This document shows, in pieces, positions 14,223 to 22,916 of a stretch of DNA of 40,582 bases. The DNA comes from an uncultured Spirochaetaceae bacterium (GTDB taxonomy: Bacteria > Spirochaetota > Spirochaetia > Sphaerochaetales > Sphaerochaetaceae). The DNA lies in the NCBI GenBank assembly GCA_944389015.1, contig CALXKS010000035.1, positions 1-40,582 of the forward strand, in the 5' to 3' direction. Both the position numbers and the translations under genes were made by a program. The notes beneath the pieces were generated by a model. That model saw nothing but the letters and a program-made list of their open reading frames with translations. It had not been told where the DNA came from and did no database searches. Position 1 is the stretch's first letter; each line of letters opens with the position of its first letter.

Positions 14223-15485
14223 GATCGCAAAGGGAAAAGCCTGCACAGTGTTCTTTCAGAGCATCATGAAGCATCTGCTGCCACTGCAGTCATCACGCTA
14301 TGCTTCGTGGCGCTTCTTGTGCTTGCGATAATCCTCTCATTTGTGATGATCACATCCGAGCGTCTCAGGCTTGAGAACTCGATTGAGCGCGCTTACAGCT
14401 CTGTATTCCTGGCAATCAGCAGAGGGAATATAGACAGCGCGGTACTCGGTACGGAGGTCCTTGGCTTCGGGTACTACTCGTCTACGGGAAATGCCTTGTA
14501 TACATGGGGAGAAGCGTATCAGCGGCTGCCGATCACAGTATTTCCGGACGCTTCTGATTCCTATGTCACATCCTATGATGAGGCAAGAGGTGTGATTGAG
14601 AGCGTGAGATATGTCTCCGACACTGTCTTCATACCAGAGAACATCTTCCAGAACAGAGGAGGGGCGCTGGAGTATCCTGATATCATCTATCTCGCATTCG
14701 ATGCCTCAATGGTTATGGCAAGGATCCGCCTCGTGACTGTCACTGCGATAATCCTGATTGCTGTGATCCTCCTTCTTTATATCATTGTCCTGCAGATATC
14801 CTCCCAGAACAGGGAGTACAGGATAAAGCTCCAGAAGCAGCAGAATCTTGTAAGTCTCGGAGAAGCAGCCAGGACTCTTACGCATGAGATAAAGAATCCT
14901 CTTTCCGCAATCCGTCTGCAGCTTGCGCTTCTCAAGCGCGAAGCAGATCCCTCTCTGATGGAGGATATCCTTGTGATCGATCAGGAGACGGCGAGGCTTA
15001 CTGAGCTGACTGACAGGGTTTCGGATTTCATCCGCAATCCTCTCGGGACGCCGGAGCGTGTTGATCTTGTTTCGACAATCGAGTCCCTGATACCGCTATT
15101 CAGCCATAGGATCATTCTCATGCAGCCACCGATGAAAGCGATGTATGTGATGTTCGATCCAGCAAGGCTGAGGTCGGTTGTGGAGAATCTTCTCAAGAAT
15201 GCGGTGGAGGCGACTGAGAATGGAGCTCCTGTCGAGTGCACCATAACGAAGGATAAAGGGATGTACAGGGTTGCTGTACGCGACAGAGGAGTGGGAATAC
15301 GCGATGAGGACAAGGCGAAGATCTTCGATCCATTCTATACTACTAAGATAAATGGTTCCGGCATAGGACTTGCCATAGCCAATCAGTTTCTCAGTGCAGC
15401 CGGTGGCAGCATCGCACTATATAAAAGAGAAGGAGGCGGGACTTCTGCTGAGTTCACCATACCCGTCTCCGGGAGAGTCGTTTGA
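14220..15485 (+). CDS. sensor histidine kinase (two-component)
   Basis: A 421-aa membrane sensor kinase, starting at a TTG with an ideal SD. TM helix 1 is at about 23-45, an extracytoplasmic sensor region of about 125 residues follows, and TM helix 2 is at about 170-192. The HisKA domain has the phospho-acceptor His in LTHEIKNPLSAIRLQLALLK (His about 222). The HATPase domain shows the N box (VVENLLKNAVEAT), G1 (VRDRGVGI), F box (FDPFYTTK) and G2 (GSGIGLAIA). The NtrB-like H box and partner suggest it phosphorylates the NtrC-like regulator encoded next, with which it overlaps by 4 bases (TTGA). The signal is unknown; the NitT/TauT-like transporter downstream is a candidate target. Confidence 0.92.
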   Translation: MDRKGKSLHSVLSEHHEASAATAVITLCFVALLVLAIILSFVMITSERLRLENSIERAYSSVFLAISRGNIDSAVLGTEVLGFGYYSSTGNALYTWGEAYQRLPITVFPDASDSYVTSYDEARGVIESVRYVSDTVFIPENIFQNRGGALEYPDIIYLAFDASMVMARIRLVTVTAIILIAVILLLYIIVLQISSQNREYRIKLQKQQNLVSLGEAARTLTHEIKNPLSAIRLQLALLKREADPSLMEDILVIDQETARLTELTDRVSDFIRNPLGTPERVDLVSTIESLIPLFSHRIILMQPPMKAMYVMFDPARLRSVVENLLKNAVEATENGAPVECTITKDKGMYRVAVRDRGVGIRDEDKAKIFDPFYTTKINGSGIGLAIANQFLSAAGGSIALYKREGGGTSAEFTIPVSGRVV

Positions 15486-16810
15486 AGGTTCTGATCTGTG
15501 ATGATGAAGAGAATATCAGGAAGCTGCTGAAGAGGCTTCTCAAGATTGAGGGTATCGATGCTGATGTAGCTGAGAATGGGCTATCTGCCCAGCGTATGAT
15601 ATCTGAAGAGCGGTATGATGCGGTGATTGCTGATCTGAGGATGCCCGGGCTTGACGGTCTGTCGCTTATAAGGTGGATACGCCATGAGGGTTTCCGTATC
15701 CCTGTCATCATGATAAGCGCCCATGGAGATATAAACGATGCAGTGACAGCTCTGAAGGATGGTGCTGATGACTATCTTGTCAAACCTTTCGATCCCGATG
15801 AGCTTCTGATAAAGCTGAAGGGGCTTATCAATGCACAGAATCTGATAAATGCCGCAGCTGGTGCGAAGAAGAGCTCCGGCTTTCTTGGCGAGAGCAGCTC
15901 AGTTGGCCAGATCAGGAGGATAATAGAGCGGATCGCGCCCTCTCAGGCTACTGTACTCATAACAGGGGAATCAGGAACGGGCAAGGAGGTTGCCGCCAGG
16001 CAGATACATCTTCTCTCATCTGTCTCGCCCGGGCCATTCATGGCTATCAATATAGGGGGTGTTCCTGAGAATCTAATAGAGTCGGAGCTCTTCGGCTATG
16101 AGAAAGGTGCGTTCACCGGAGCAGATGGACGCAAGCCTGGCCTCTTTGAGCTTGCATCGGGAGGAACTCTGTTTCTGGATGAGATCGGGGATATGCCAGC
16201 AGCTCTTCAGGTGAAGATACTCAGAGTGCTCCAGGAGAAGAAGATAACCAGGCTTGGCGGAACATCGGAGATGCCGATCAATGCAAGGATCATCGCTGCG
16301 ACGAACAGGAACCTCGAGGAGATGGTAAGGAACGGTACATTCCGTGAGGATCTTTTCTATAGACTCAATGTTGTGAGAATACGCATTCCGCCTCTCAGGG
16401 AACGCCCAGATGACATCCCTGTGCTGGCCCAGGCAATACTCTCGAAGTACTCTGAATCAATGGGTATGAGGATAAAAGGCTTCTCACCCGAGGCCATTGA
16501 AGCTCTGTCGAAGCATCCTTTCTTCGGCAATGTCAGGGAGCTTGAGAATGTCATTGAGCGTGCCATGATATTCGCCGATTCCGATCTGATAGAGCTCAGG
16601 GATCTGGATCTGAGGCAGGGGCCGGGACACAATGCATCGAAGGAAGCTGTCCCTGTTGCAGAGGCTGAGTCGCTTAAGGATATTGAGCGGAATGCGATAA
16701 TAAGATCGCTCCACAGGTGGGAAGGCAACAGGACAAAGAGCGCTGAGGAGCTTGGGATATCGAGGCGTACGCTGATCACAAAGATACAGGAGTATGGCAT
16801 CGATCTCTGA
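15482..16810 (+). CDS. sigma-54-dependent NtrC-family response regulator
   Basis: A 442-aa enhancer-binding activator. The receiver domain has DDE near the start and the phospho-acceptor Asp51 in VIADLRMPG. The AAA+ domain has Walker A GESGTGKE, the sigma-54-contacting GAFTGA loop ([12 protein letters not shown]), Walker [10 protein letters not shown] and the arginine-rich '[20 protein letters not shown]'. The Fis-type HTH is at the end ([20 protein letters not shown]). The start is a TTG (TTGAAGGTT) overlapping the kinase stop, with GGGAGAG as SD. It should drive sigma-54 promoters when phosphorylated. I could not find a clear -24/-12 promoter in this window, so its targets may lie elsewhere. 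Confidence 0.94.
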   Translation: MKVLICDDEENIRKLLKRLLKIEGIDADVAENGLSAQRMISEERYDAVIADLRMPGLDGLSLIRWIRHEGFRIPVIMISAHGDINDAVTALKDGADDYLVKPFDPDELLIKLKGLINAQNLINAAAGAKKSSGFLGESSSVGQIRRIIERIAPSQATVLITGESGTGKEVAARQIHLLSSVSPGPFMAINIGGVPENLIESELFGYEKGAFTGADGRKPGLFELASGGTLFLDEIGDMPAALQVKILRVLQEKKITRLGGTSEMPINARIIAATNRNLEEMVRNGTFREDLFYRLNVVRIRIPPLRERPDDIPVLAQAILSKYSESMGMRIKGFSPEAIEALSKHPFFGNVRELENVIERAMIFADSDLIELRDLDLRQGPGHNASKEAVPVAEAESLKDIERNAIIRSLHRWEGNRTKSAEELGISRRTLITKIQEYGIDL

Positions 16811-16850
16811 TAGACCCATGTTTTCCTTGTGGATATAATCAGGCCGGAGG
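16811..16850 (+). promoter_or_regulatory. promoter and SD of the NitT/TauT-like transporter operon
   Basis: TAGACC (16811-16816, 4 of 6) and a perfect TATAAT (16834-16839) are 17 bp apart, directly after the regulator stop codon. GGAGG (16846-16850) follows the -10 by 6 nt and precedes ATG 16856 by 5 nt. The expected mRNA begins at the SD. This looks like a housekeeping-sigma promoter, not a sigma-54 one. Confidence 0.65.
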
Positions 16851-16855
16851 TTCAT

Positions 16856-17800
16856 ATGAAGAAGATCGTTTTATCCATTGCTGTCCTGATTCTGATGCTC
16901 TTCCCCGCTTCTGCTGAGACTGTACGCATCGCTGCAATGCGCGGACCTACTGCGATGGGGCTCTGCGGCTTGATGAGGGAGGCGGAGAATGGCCCTGTGA
17001 ATGGAATAAGCTATGAGTTTACCCTTGAGGGCTCTCCTGATGCAGTAGTGCCCCTTGTTGTCCGTGGAGATGTCGATATAGCTGCAATACCTGCCAACCT
17101 TGCATCCGTGCTGTATAACAGGACCGGCGGAATGATCGAGGCCCTTGCAATCAATACCCTTGGCGTTCTCTATATCGCAGAAAGGGGAGATAGCGTTCAT
17201 TCGATCGAGGACCTCAGGGGCCGGACGATATACTCTGCAGGAAAAGGCGCAACACCGGAGTATGCGCTGCTGTATGTCCTGTCTTCCAATGGCCTCGAGG
17301 TTGGGAAGGATGTCTTCATTGAATGGAAGAGCGAGCATGCGGAGTGCGTTGCTGCGCTCAGAAGCGATAAAGGCGGGGTTGCAATGCTTCCGCAGCCATT
17401 TGCATCAACTGCTGTTCTTTCTGATCCATCGATCCGCATAGCCCTTGATCTCAATCAGCTATGGTATGATGTGGCAGGGCTTGGCCTGATCACCGGTGTG
17501 ACGATAGTGAATAGGGAGTTCGCGGAGAATAATCCGGAAGCTATAGTCTCATTCCTTGCCGATTACAGGGATTCTGTCGATTTCGTGAATGAGGATTCCT
17601 CCGCTCCTGCCGTTGTCGCTTCGTTCGGCATCGTCCCGGAGAAAGCCGCAGAGGCAGCGATCCCATATTGCAATATCGTGATGATCGATGGGGCGGAGAT
17701 GAAGGATTCGCTTTCATTCTATCTGTCAGTGCTTGAGTCCCAGAATCCTCAGGCTGTAGGAGGCAGTGCTCCTCTTGAAGATTTCTATCTCGTCCAGTAG
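16856..17800 (+). CDS. NitT/TauT-like ABC transporter substrate-binding protein
   Basis: A 314-aa periplasmic binding protein of the NMT1/SsuA-like group. Signal peptide: residues 1-20 (MKKIVLS..., cleavage after ASA). The mature N-terminus 'VRIAAMRGPTAMGLCGLM' and the segment 'VDIAAIPANLASVLYN' followed by 'LAINTLGVLYIAERG' form a conserved pattern of a subgroup common in gut Firmicutes and spirochaetes whose ligand is not established. The start with SD GGAGG is preferred over the upstream in-frame start at 16829. First gene of a binding protein-permease-ATPase operon directly after the two-component pair. Confidence 0.88.
   Translation: MKKIVLSIAVLILMLFPASAETVRIAAMRGPTAMGLCGLMREAENGPVNGISYEFTLEGSPDAVVPLVVRGDVDIAAIPANLASVLYNRTGGMIEALAINTLGVLYIAERGDSVHSIEDLRGRTIYSAGKGATPEYALLYVLSSNGLEVGKDVFIEWKSEHAECVAALRSDKGGVAMLPQPFASTAVLSDPSIRIALDLNQLWYDVAGLGLITGVTIVNREFAENNPEAIVSFLADYRDSVDFVNEDSSAPAVVASFGIVPEKAAEAAIPYCNIVMIDGAEMKDSLSFYLSVLESQNPQAVGGSAPLEDFYLVQ
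17758..17777 (+). promoter_or_regulatory. SD of the permease gene inside a small hairpin, with TTG start
   Basis: AGGAGG (17758-17763) is the only SD near the permease start. AGGAG (17758-17762) can pair with CTCCT (17769-17773) across 6 nt, which would hide the SD. The likely start is TTG 17775, 11 nt after the SD. The hairpin lies within the end of the binding-protein gene, so ribosomes translating that gene would open it. Confidence 0.4.
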
Positions 17801-18533
17801 AGCCTTGAAGGCTTCTGCCATTGTTTTCTGGATAGCTGTCTGGTGGATAGCTTCCATCGCGATAGGGGAGGAGCTGTTCCTCCCATCTCCGTGGAGCGTG
17901 TTCTCAACGCTTCTCTCCCTTCTTGTCTGGCCATTGTTCTGGTATTCAGCTGCTTTCACACTTCTGAGGATACTCTCAGGCTTCGTCATTGCCCTTGTCC
18001 TGGCCCTGCTCTTTGCTTCGATTGCCTCACAGAACGGATTATTCCGCATCGTGATCGATCCTGTTGTAAGGATCATACGGGCGACTCCTGTCGCTTCAAT
18101 CGTTATTCTGGCCCTTGTCTGGGTCTCCTCTGAGAATCTCTCTGCCTTGATATCCTCGATGATGGTCTTCCCGATTGTCTACACAAACGTTCTGAAAGGA
18201 ATCGACGAGACAGACAGGGATCTGCTGGAAATGGCAGGAGCCTATCATGCGGGGAAGCTGAAACGCATCAGATATATCTATGTTCCTTCCGTGCTTCCGT
18301 ACTTTCTCTCATCCCTCTCGATAGCTCTGGGACTGGCCTGGAAGAGCGGCATAGCCGCAGAGGTCATAGGACTGCCTTCCGGATCGATAGGGGAAAGGGT
18401 CTATGAAGCTAAGATCTACCTCTCTACACCTGATCTCTTCGCATGGACAGTGACAGTTATCGTCATGGCATTTCTCTTCGAGAGGTTTTTCCTGTTTCTT
18501 TCATCCATTGTTGCAAGGAGGCTTGTGCAATGA
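17775..18533 (+). CDS. NitT/TauT-like ABC transporter permease
   Basis: A 252-aa inner-membrane permease of the SsuC/TauC type with about six helices. The EAA loop is 'DLLEMAGAYHAGKLKRIRYIYVP'-like (split: DLLEMAGAYHAGKLK and RIRYIYVPSVLP), and the segment 'LGLAWKSGIAAEVIGLPSGSIG' is typical of the family. Start choice: GTG 17766 is only 2 nt from the SD, so TTG 17775 is preferred. It overlaps the binding-protein gene by 26 bases and ends in an ATGA overlap with the ATPase gene. Confidence 0.87.
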   Translation: MKISISSSRALKASAIVFWIAVWWIASIAIGEELFLPSPWSVFSTLLSLLVWPLFWYSAAFTLLRILSGFVIALVLALLFASIASQNGLFRIVIDPVVRIIRATPVASIVILALVWVSSENLSALISSMMVFPIVYTNVLKGIDETDRDLLEMAGAYHAGKLKRIRYIYVPSVLPYFLSSLSIALGLAWKSGIAAEVIGLPSGSIGERVYEAKIYLSTPDLFAWTVTVIVMAFLFERFFLFLSSIVARRLVQ

Positions 18534-19090
18534 AGGCAGTCATCCGCAGAAAGGTTTTCGGCAGCGAGGCTGTGATCCAGAACCGTTTCTTTGATATCCC
18601 GGATGGGAAGTGCACTGCCATAACCGGACCATCGGGCTCGGGTAAGACAACGCTTATGCGGATACTGGCAGGACTTGATCATGACTTTGACGGGTATATC
18701 GAGAATCCGGCAGAGAAGGCAATGATACTGTTTCAGGAGGACAGGCTTGTCGGGAACATATCCGCGCTCTCGAACCTGCTGCTTGTCGCTGACAGCCGCT
18801 GGAATGCAATGAAAGCTCTTTCTGCTCTTTCCCTGGGCGGTGACTGGATGAAGAAGGCATCTGAGCTCTCCGGAGGGATGAGAAGGAAGCTTGCCATCGC
18901 GCGCTTCCTGCTTCTTGATGGCGATGTCCTTTTCCTCGATGAGCCTTTCAGGGCCCTGGATGATGAATCAAGGAGGAATGCAGCGGCGGTCCTCAGGGAT
19001 TTCCGGCAAGGCCGGACAATGGTCTTCATAACGCATGATGATGAGGATGTATCACTGCTGGAAGCGGACTTCACTCTGAGTCTTCCATGA
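18530..19090 (+). CDS. NitT/TauT-like ABC transporter ATP-binding protein (short)
   Basis: A 186-aa nucleotide-binding subunit with all core motifs: Walker A GPSGSGKTT (about residues 33-41), Q loop LFQEDRLV, signature LSGGMRRK, Walker B VLFLDEPF and the H-loop His in FITHDDED. It is about 50-60 residues shorter than SsuB/TauB-type ATPases, with compact loops and no C-terminal extension. The start at 18530 has SD AAGGAGG at 8 nt and overlaps the permease stop (ATGA); an in-frame upstream opening at 18443 has no SD. It powers the transporter encoded by the two preceding genes. Confidence 0.9.
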   Translation: MKAVIRRKVFGSEAVIQNRFFDIPDGKCTAITGPSGSGKTTLMRILAGLDHDFDGYIENPAEKAMILFQEDRLVGNISALSNLLLVADSRWNAMKALSALSLGGDWMKKASELSGGMRRKLAIARFLLLDGDVLFLDEPFRALDDESRRNAAAVLRDFRQGRTMVFITHDDEDVSLLEADFTLSLP

Positions 19091-19099
19091 TGGTATCAT
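19070..19099 (+). promoter_or_regulatory. pepF promoter, leaderless type
   Basis: TTCACT (19070-19075, 4 of 6) and TATCAT (19094-19099, 5 of 6) are 18 bp apart. The -10 stands exactly 6 nt before ATG 19106. The AGGA at 19101 touches the start codon too closely to act as an SD. The -35 lies within the end of the ATPase gene. Confidence 0.55.
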
Positions 19100-19105
19100 C
19101 AGGAT

Positions 19106-20788
19106 ATGGATATAATACCTCAGTGGAATCTTTCTTCCATCTATCCTTCCCCGGCATCCATGGAGTTTCTTGATGATATAGAAAGGCTGGGGGAGATCGG
19201 AAACAGGCTCAGGGAGGCCGCTGCCGGTTCTTCCCCGATGGAAATGCTGGCGATAAGGGATCAGGGACTAGCTCTGTCCATCAATCTCACAGCGTATGCT
19301 TCGGCGCTTCTTTCCACCGATTCCTCGGATCCTGGCTATCTCAGAGCGCTCTCTGCTGCCGAGAAGGCAGAGGCAGAGTTCAGCAAGGCGTGCGATGCAT
19401 TCATAAGGAACTTCACCGATGATGGGGATATCCCGGAAGAGTACAGCTATGCAGTCTCTGAGATAAGGAGCATGAAGAGCCACCTCATGACAGAAAAGGA
19501 GGAGGCCCTTGCCGCGGATCTTGCTTTATCAGGCTCATCGCTCTGGGAGCATCTACAGGAGATGCTTGCTTCTTCAATCAGCGATGGGACAACGCTGAGT
19601 TCCTTGCGGGCTCTTGCTATGTCAGGGGATAGAAATGCCAGGAAAAGCGCATATGACAGAGAGATCTCCCTATTGGAAAAGCATGCTTCATCATTTGCAT
19701 ATGCCCTTTCCGGCGTAAAGGGCTCTGTTCTGGCTCTCGATGGGAGGCGCGGATGGAGAAGCCCTCTGGAAAGAAGCCTCTTCCAGTCCCGCATAACAGA
19801 GCGGACGTTCAATGCGCTTATCGGGGCCATTGAGGATTCACTTCCGGTTTTCCATGAGTACTTCCGCATCAAGGCGGGACTACTTGGGATATCGGATTTC
19901 TCATTCTATGATCTGTTCGCCCCTGTCGGTTCATTCGATAGAAGATATTCGTTCATGGAAGCCGCTTCCATCGTCATATCATCCTTCGATGGCTTTTCCG
20001 GAGAAGCTGGGGACTTTGCCCGGATGGCAATAGACTCGGAGTGGATCGATGCGGCAATGCATGAAGGCAAGGCCGGAGGGGCTTATGATACATACTTCCC
20101 TCTTCGTGGAGAGAGCAGGGTGTTCATGAATTTCGATGGGTCCTATGACAGTGTGCTGACGCTGAGCCATGAGCTCGGCCATGCATTCCATGATCATATC
20201 CTTTCGGGACTGCCGATGTCGCTCTCATCCTATCCGATGACAACGGCTGAGACGGCCTCGACATTCTCCGAGAAGCTCGTTTTCCAGCATATCGCAGAGG
20301 AGAATGCGGGCGGGGATGGCGAGCTGTTCGCAATCGACCAGTTCCTTACATCGGCCTCACAGACAATTGTTGATATCTATTCAAGATACCTCTTTGAGAA
20401 AGCTGCATTCGAGAGGGCGGCAGAGGGAACTCTGAGCGCTGATGACTGCACTTCGATGATGGAAGAAGCACAGAGCAGGGCCTATGGGGATTCCATCTGT
20501 GTGAAGCATCCATATATGTGGGCTGTGAAGTCGCACTACTATTCTGCTGATTTCTCCTATTACAACTATCCTTACGCATTCGGGGAACTGTTTGCTCTTT
20601 CCCTGTACAGGCGGCGTGAGGAGAAGGATTTCCCCGGTCTTTACAGGAAGCTTCTGATGAATACAGGCCGGATGAGCACGGAAGCGGCAGCAGGAAGCAT
20701 AGGCTGCAATATCTCGGAAAAGGACTTCTGGATGGCTGGCATTGAGTTTATCGCATCATATATTGAGAGGCTTGGAAAATGGCTGTGA
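19106..20788 (+). CDS. pepF: oligoendopeptidase F (M3 family zinc peptidase)
   Basis: A 560-aa cytoplasmic metallopeptidase that cleaves oligopeptides. The zinc site is LSHELGHAFHDH (HExxH, about residues 352-363) with the third ligand Glu in the following 'TTAETASTFSEKL'. The N-terminal helical lobe covers about residues 1-190 and the length is close to other PepF/M3 proteins (about 600). It is the first gene of a unit with an rRNA methyltransferase and dlgD. The start has a -10 box 6 nt upstream and no usable SD, suggesting a leaderless message. Role: peptide turnover and nutrition; no signal peptide. Confidence 0.93.
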   Translation: MDIIPQWNLSSIYPSPASMEFLDDIERLGEIGNRLREAAAGSSPMEMLAIRDQGLALSINLTAYASALLSTDSSDPGYLRALSAAEKAEAEFSKACDAFIRNFTDDGDIPEEYSYAVSEIRSMKSHLMTEKEEALAADLALSGSSLWEHLQEMLASSISDGTTLSSLRALAMSGDRNARKSAYDREISLLEKHASSFAYALSGVKGSVLALDGRRGWRSPLERSLFQSRITERTFNALIGAIEDSLPVFHEYFRIKAGLLGISDFSFYDLFAPVGSFDRRYSFMEAASIVISSFDGFSGEAGDFARMAIDSEWIDAAMHEGKAGGAYDTYFPLRGESRVFMNFDGSYDSVLTLSHELGHAFHDHILSGLPMSLSSYPMTTAETASTFSEKLVFQHIAEENAGGDGELFAIDQFLTSASQTIVDIYSRYLFEKAAFERAAEGTLSADDCTSMMEEAQSRAYGDSICVKHPYMWAVKSHYYSADFSYYNYPYAFGELFALSLYRRREEKDFPGLYRKLLMNTGRMSTEAAAGSIGCNISEKDFWMAGIEFIASYIERLGKWL

Positions 20789-21924
20789 AAGTTGAGAAGA
20801 TCGTATCCGATGCTCTTGGTTTTGCCCATGATGAAGGCAGAGCGCTATTCATAGAGGGCGCTCTTCCCGGAGAGGTCGTGGAATACTCTGTCAGAGAGGA
20901 GAAGAACGGATATTCGATGGCCGATTGCACAGCCGTTCTTGAGCCTTCGCCCCTCCGCCGCTTTCCCATCTGCCCATATTACGGTGTCTGCGGAGGATGC
21001 TCGTTCCAGATAGTGGATGAGAAGAGCAGTGCAATGCTGAAGGAAGAGATCGTCAAGGATAATCTCAGACGTATTGCAGGGCTTGATGAGCTTCCACCGT
21101 TCGATCCTCCTGTATATGGACCGTTTGAGGGATACAGGCATAGGGCGCGTTTCCATGTAGATCTCAGGAAGAAGGAGTGGGGCTTTCTTGCAAAGCGTTC
21201 GTCATCGATCGTAAGAGCAGAGCAGTGCCCAATGCTTACAGCAAGGCTCTCTTCCCTTCTCTCAGATGGAAGAAGGCTATATGAGGAAGGTCGCAGCGCC
21301 ATGTTCCGTGGGGAGATAGACAGGGATACTGGCATTGCTGAGGTAAGGGCTTTCGATGGCGATGAGGAGGTGACATTCTCCGACAGGTCCGTCGCAATGA
21401 CTGTCGATGGCATACGCTATTTTGTCGCAGGGGATGTATTCTTCCAGTCCAATCCATCGCTTCTGCCTCCTCTTTTCGACTTCATACGTGAGGGTGCAGC
21501 AGGAGATACCATAATGGATCTTTACAGCGGTGTGGGGACTTTCTCTGCGCTGTTTGAAGGAAGCGGTAGGATTGTATACGCTGTCGAGCGTGATAAACGC
21601 TGCCTGACTCTCTCCAGGAAGAATGCTCCATCTGCGCATTCTTTCGCATCTGATGCGCTCTCCTGGGGGAAGAAGAGCGGAAAGAGGGCTGATACTGTTA
21701 TCGTCGATCCGCCGAGGACAGGCCTTGGCAAGGATACCTGTTCCCTTATTTCCTCCTGGAAGCCTGACCGCATCATCTATATCTCGTGCAATTCGGTGAC
21801 CGCGGCCAGGGATCTGGGATATATAGATGGCTATACGATCACGAGGGCGCGTGTCTTTGATTTCTATCCAGGCTCAGGACATGAGGAGAGCGCATACCTA
21901 TTGGAGAGGAGGAAAGAGACATGA
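20779..21924 (+). CDS. rlmD: RlmD/TrmA-type rRNA (uracil-C5)-methyltransferase
   Basis: A 381-aa SAM-dependent m5U methyltransferase. The N-terminus is TRAM-like (VEKIVSDALGFAHDEGRALFIEGALPGE split over residues 4-31). A four-Cys [4Fe-4S] site, C-x5-C-x2-C in CPYYGVCGGC plus a later Cys in EQCPML, separates the RlmD/RlmC group from TrmA. SAM motif: MDLYSGVGTFSALF. Catalytic Cys: YISCNSVTAARDL; DPPRTG is also present. RlmD modifies U1939 of 23S rRNA in E. coli; the exact target here (also RlmCD-like) is not certain. It overlaps pepF by 10 bases and dlgD by 4 (ATGA). Confidence 0.85.
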   Translation: MAVKVEKIVSDALGFAHDEGRALFIEGALPGEVVEYSVREEKNGYSMADCTAVLEPSPLRRFPICPYYGVCGGCSFQIVDEKSSAMLKEEIVKDNLRRIAGLDELPPFDPPVYGPFEGYRHRARFHVDLRKKEWGFLAKRSSSIVRAEQCPMLTARLSSLLSDGRRLYEEGRSAMFRGEIDRDTGIAEVRAFDGDEEVTFSDRSVAMTVDGIRYFVAGDVFFQSNPSLLPPLFDFIREGAAGDTIMDLYSGVGTFSALFEGSGRIVYAVERDKRCLTLSRKNAPSAHSFASDALSWGKKSGKRADTVIVDPPRTGLGKDTCSLISSWKPDRIIYISCNSVTAARDLGYIDGYTITRARVFDFYPGSGHEESAYLLERRKET

Positions 21925-22916
21925 GAGTTCCATATGATACGATGAAGACGGTATTCAGAGATATCCTAGAAAGACATGGATTCGACAGTGATAGTGCAGA
22001 GACAGCCGCATCAGTCTTTGCTGACAACAGCCTCGATGGTGTCTACACCCATGGTCTCAATCGTTTTCCGCGGATCATAAAGGATATCGATGAGGGTGCG
22101 ATAGATCCAGAGGCCAGGGCTGAAGTCCTCGAGAGCATCGGCGTATTCGAACGCTGGGATGGCCACAGGGGATTCGGTCCTGTGAACGCGGCTCTTGCCA
22201 TCGATAGGGCGATGGAGATTGCCAAGGAGCATGCTGTCGGCGTTGTTGCTCTTGGGAATAACAACCATTGGCTACGGGGTGGCACATATGGGCTCAGAGC
22301 TGCTGGAAAGGGGTTTGCTGCTGTATGCTGGACAAATACAACAGGCAATCTGCCACCTTGGGGCGGCACTTCCCCACGGCTTGGCAATAATCCTCTTGTG
22401 ATAGCCCTTCCGCGCAGCAATGGCGTGCATTTCGTCCTTGATATCGCGATGTCGCAGTTCTCATATGGAAAGCTTGAGCTGTACAGGCTCAATGGAAGAA
22501 AGCTTCCATATCCAGGGGGATATGATGAGAATGGAAAGCTCTCTGATGATCCAGCTGCTATAGAGAGATCGAAGAGGTGCCTTCCGATCGGCTACCATAA
22601 GGGAAGCGGTCTGTCGCTTGCTCTTGATCTTCTAGGTTCAGTGCTTTCAAAGGGCAATAGTGTTGCTGATATCTCATCTATGGAAAGGGAGACGGGACTG
22701 ACACAGGTCATGATCGCATTCAGCCCCTCTTTGATAGGGGATGAAGGGGATGATATCATCGCAGGGATCATTGAGTATATGAAGACCTCCAGTCCCGCAG
22801 AGGAGGGTGGAGCGATATACTACCCCGGTGAGCATTCGTATCAGGTGCGTCAGGATAATCTGGCGAATGGCATCCCTGTGATTGACGAGGTGTGGGAGTC
22901 TGTGCTCAGGCTCTAG
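21921..22916 (+). CDS. dlgD: 2,3-diketo-L-gulonate reductase
   Basis: A 331-aa NAD(P)H-dependent oxidoreductase of the malate/L-lactate dehydrogenase 2 family. It resembles E. coli YiaK/DlgD closely along its length, for example 'GVYTHGLNRFPRII', 'GNNNHWLRGGTYG', 'CWTNTTGNLPPWGG', 'NPLVIALP' and 'PIGYHKGSGLSLALDLL'; the catalytic His is in the NHW segment. DlgD reduces 2,3-diketo-L-gulonate to 3-dehydro-L-gulonate in L-ascorbate-type sugar catabolism. It has a good SD and overlaps the upstream methyltransferase gene (ATGA), so pepF, rlmD and dlgD look like one transcript with unrelated functions. Its TAG stop is interlocked with the stop of the opposite gene. Confidence 0.9.
   Translation: MRVPYDTMKTVFRDILERHGFDSDSAETAASVFADNSLDGVYTHGLNRFPRIIKDIDEGAIDPEARAEVLESIGVFERWDGHRGFGPVNAALAIDRAMEIAKEHAVGVVALGNNNHWLRGGTYGLRAAGKGFAAVCWTNTTGNLPPWGGTSPRLGNNPLVIALPRSNGVHFVLDIAMSQFSYGKLELYRLNGRKLPYPGGYDENGKLSDDPAAIERSKRCLPIGYHKGSGLSLALDLLGSVLSKGNSVADISSMERETGLTQVMIAFSPSLIGDEGDDIIAGIIEYMKTSSPAEEGGAIYYPGEHSYQVRQDNLANGIPVIDEVWESVLRL

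Noticed and set aside
14095..19105. Sigma-54 (-24/-12) promoter for the NtrC-like regulator
   Set aside because: I looked for TGGCAC-N5-TTGC-like elements before nearby genes and found none; the transporter has a sigma-70-like promoter.
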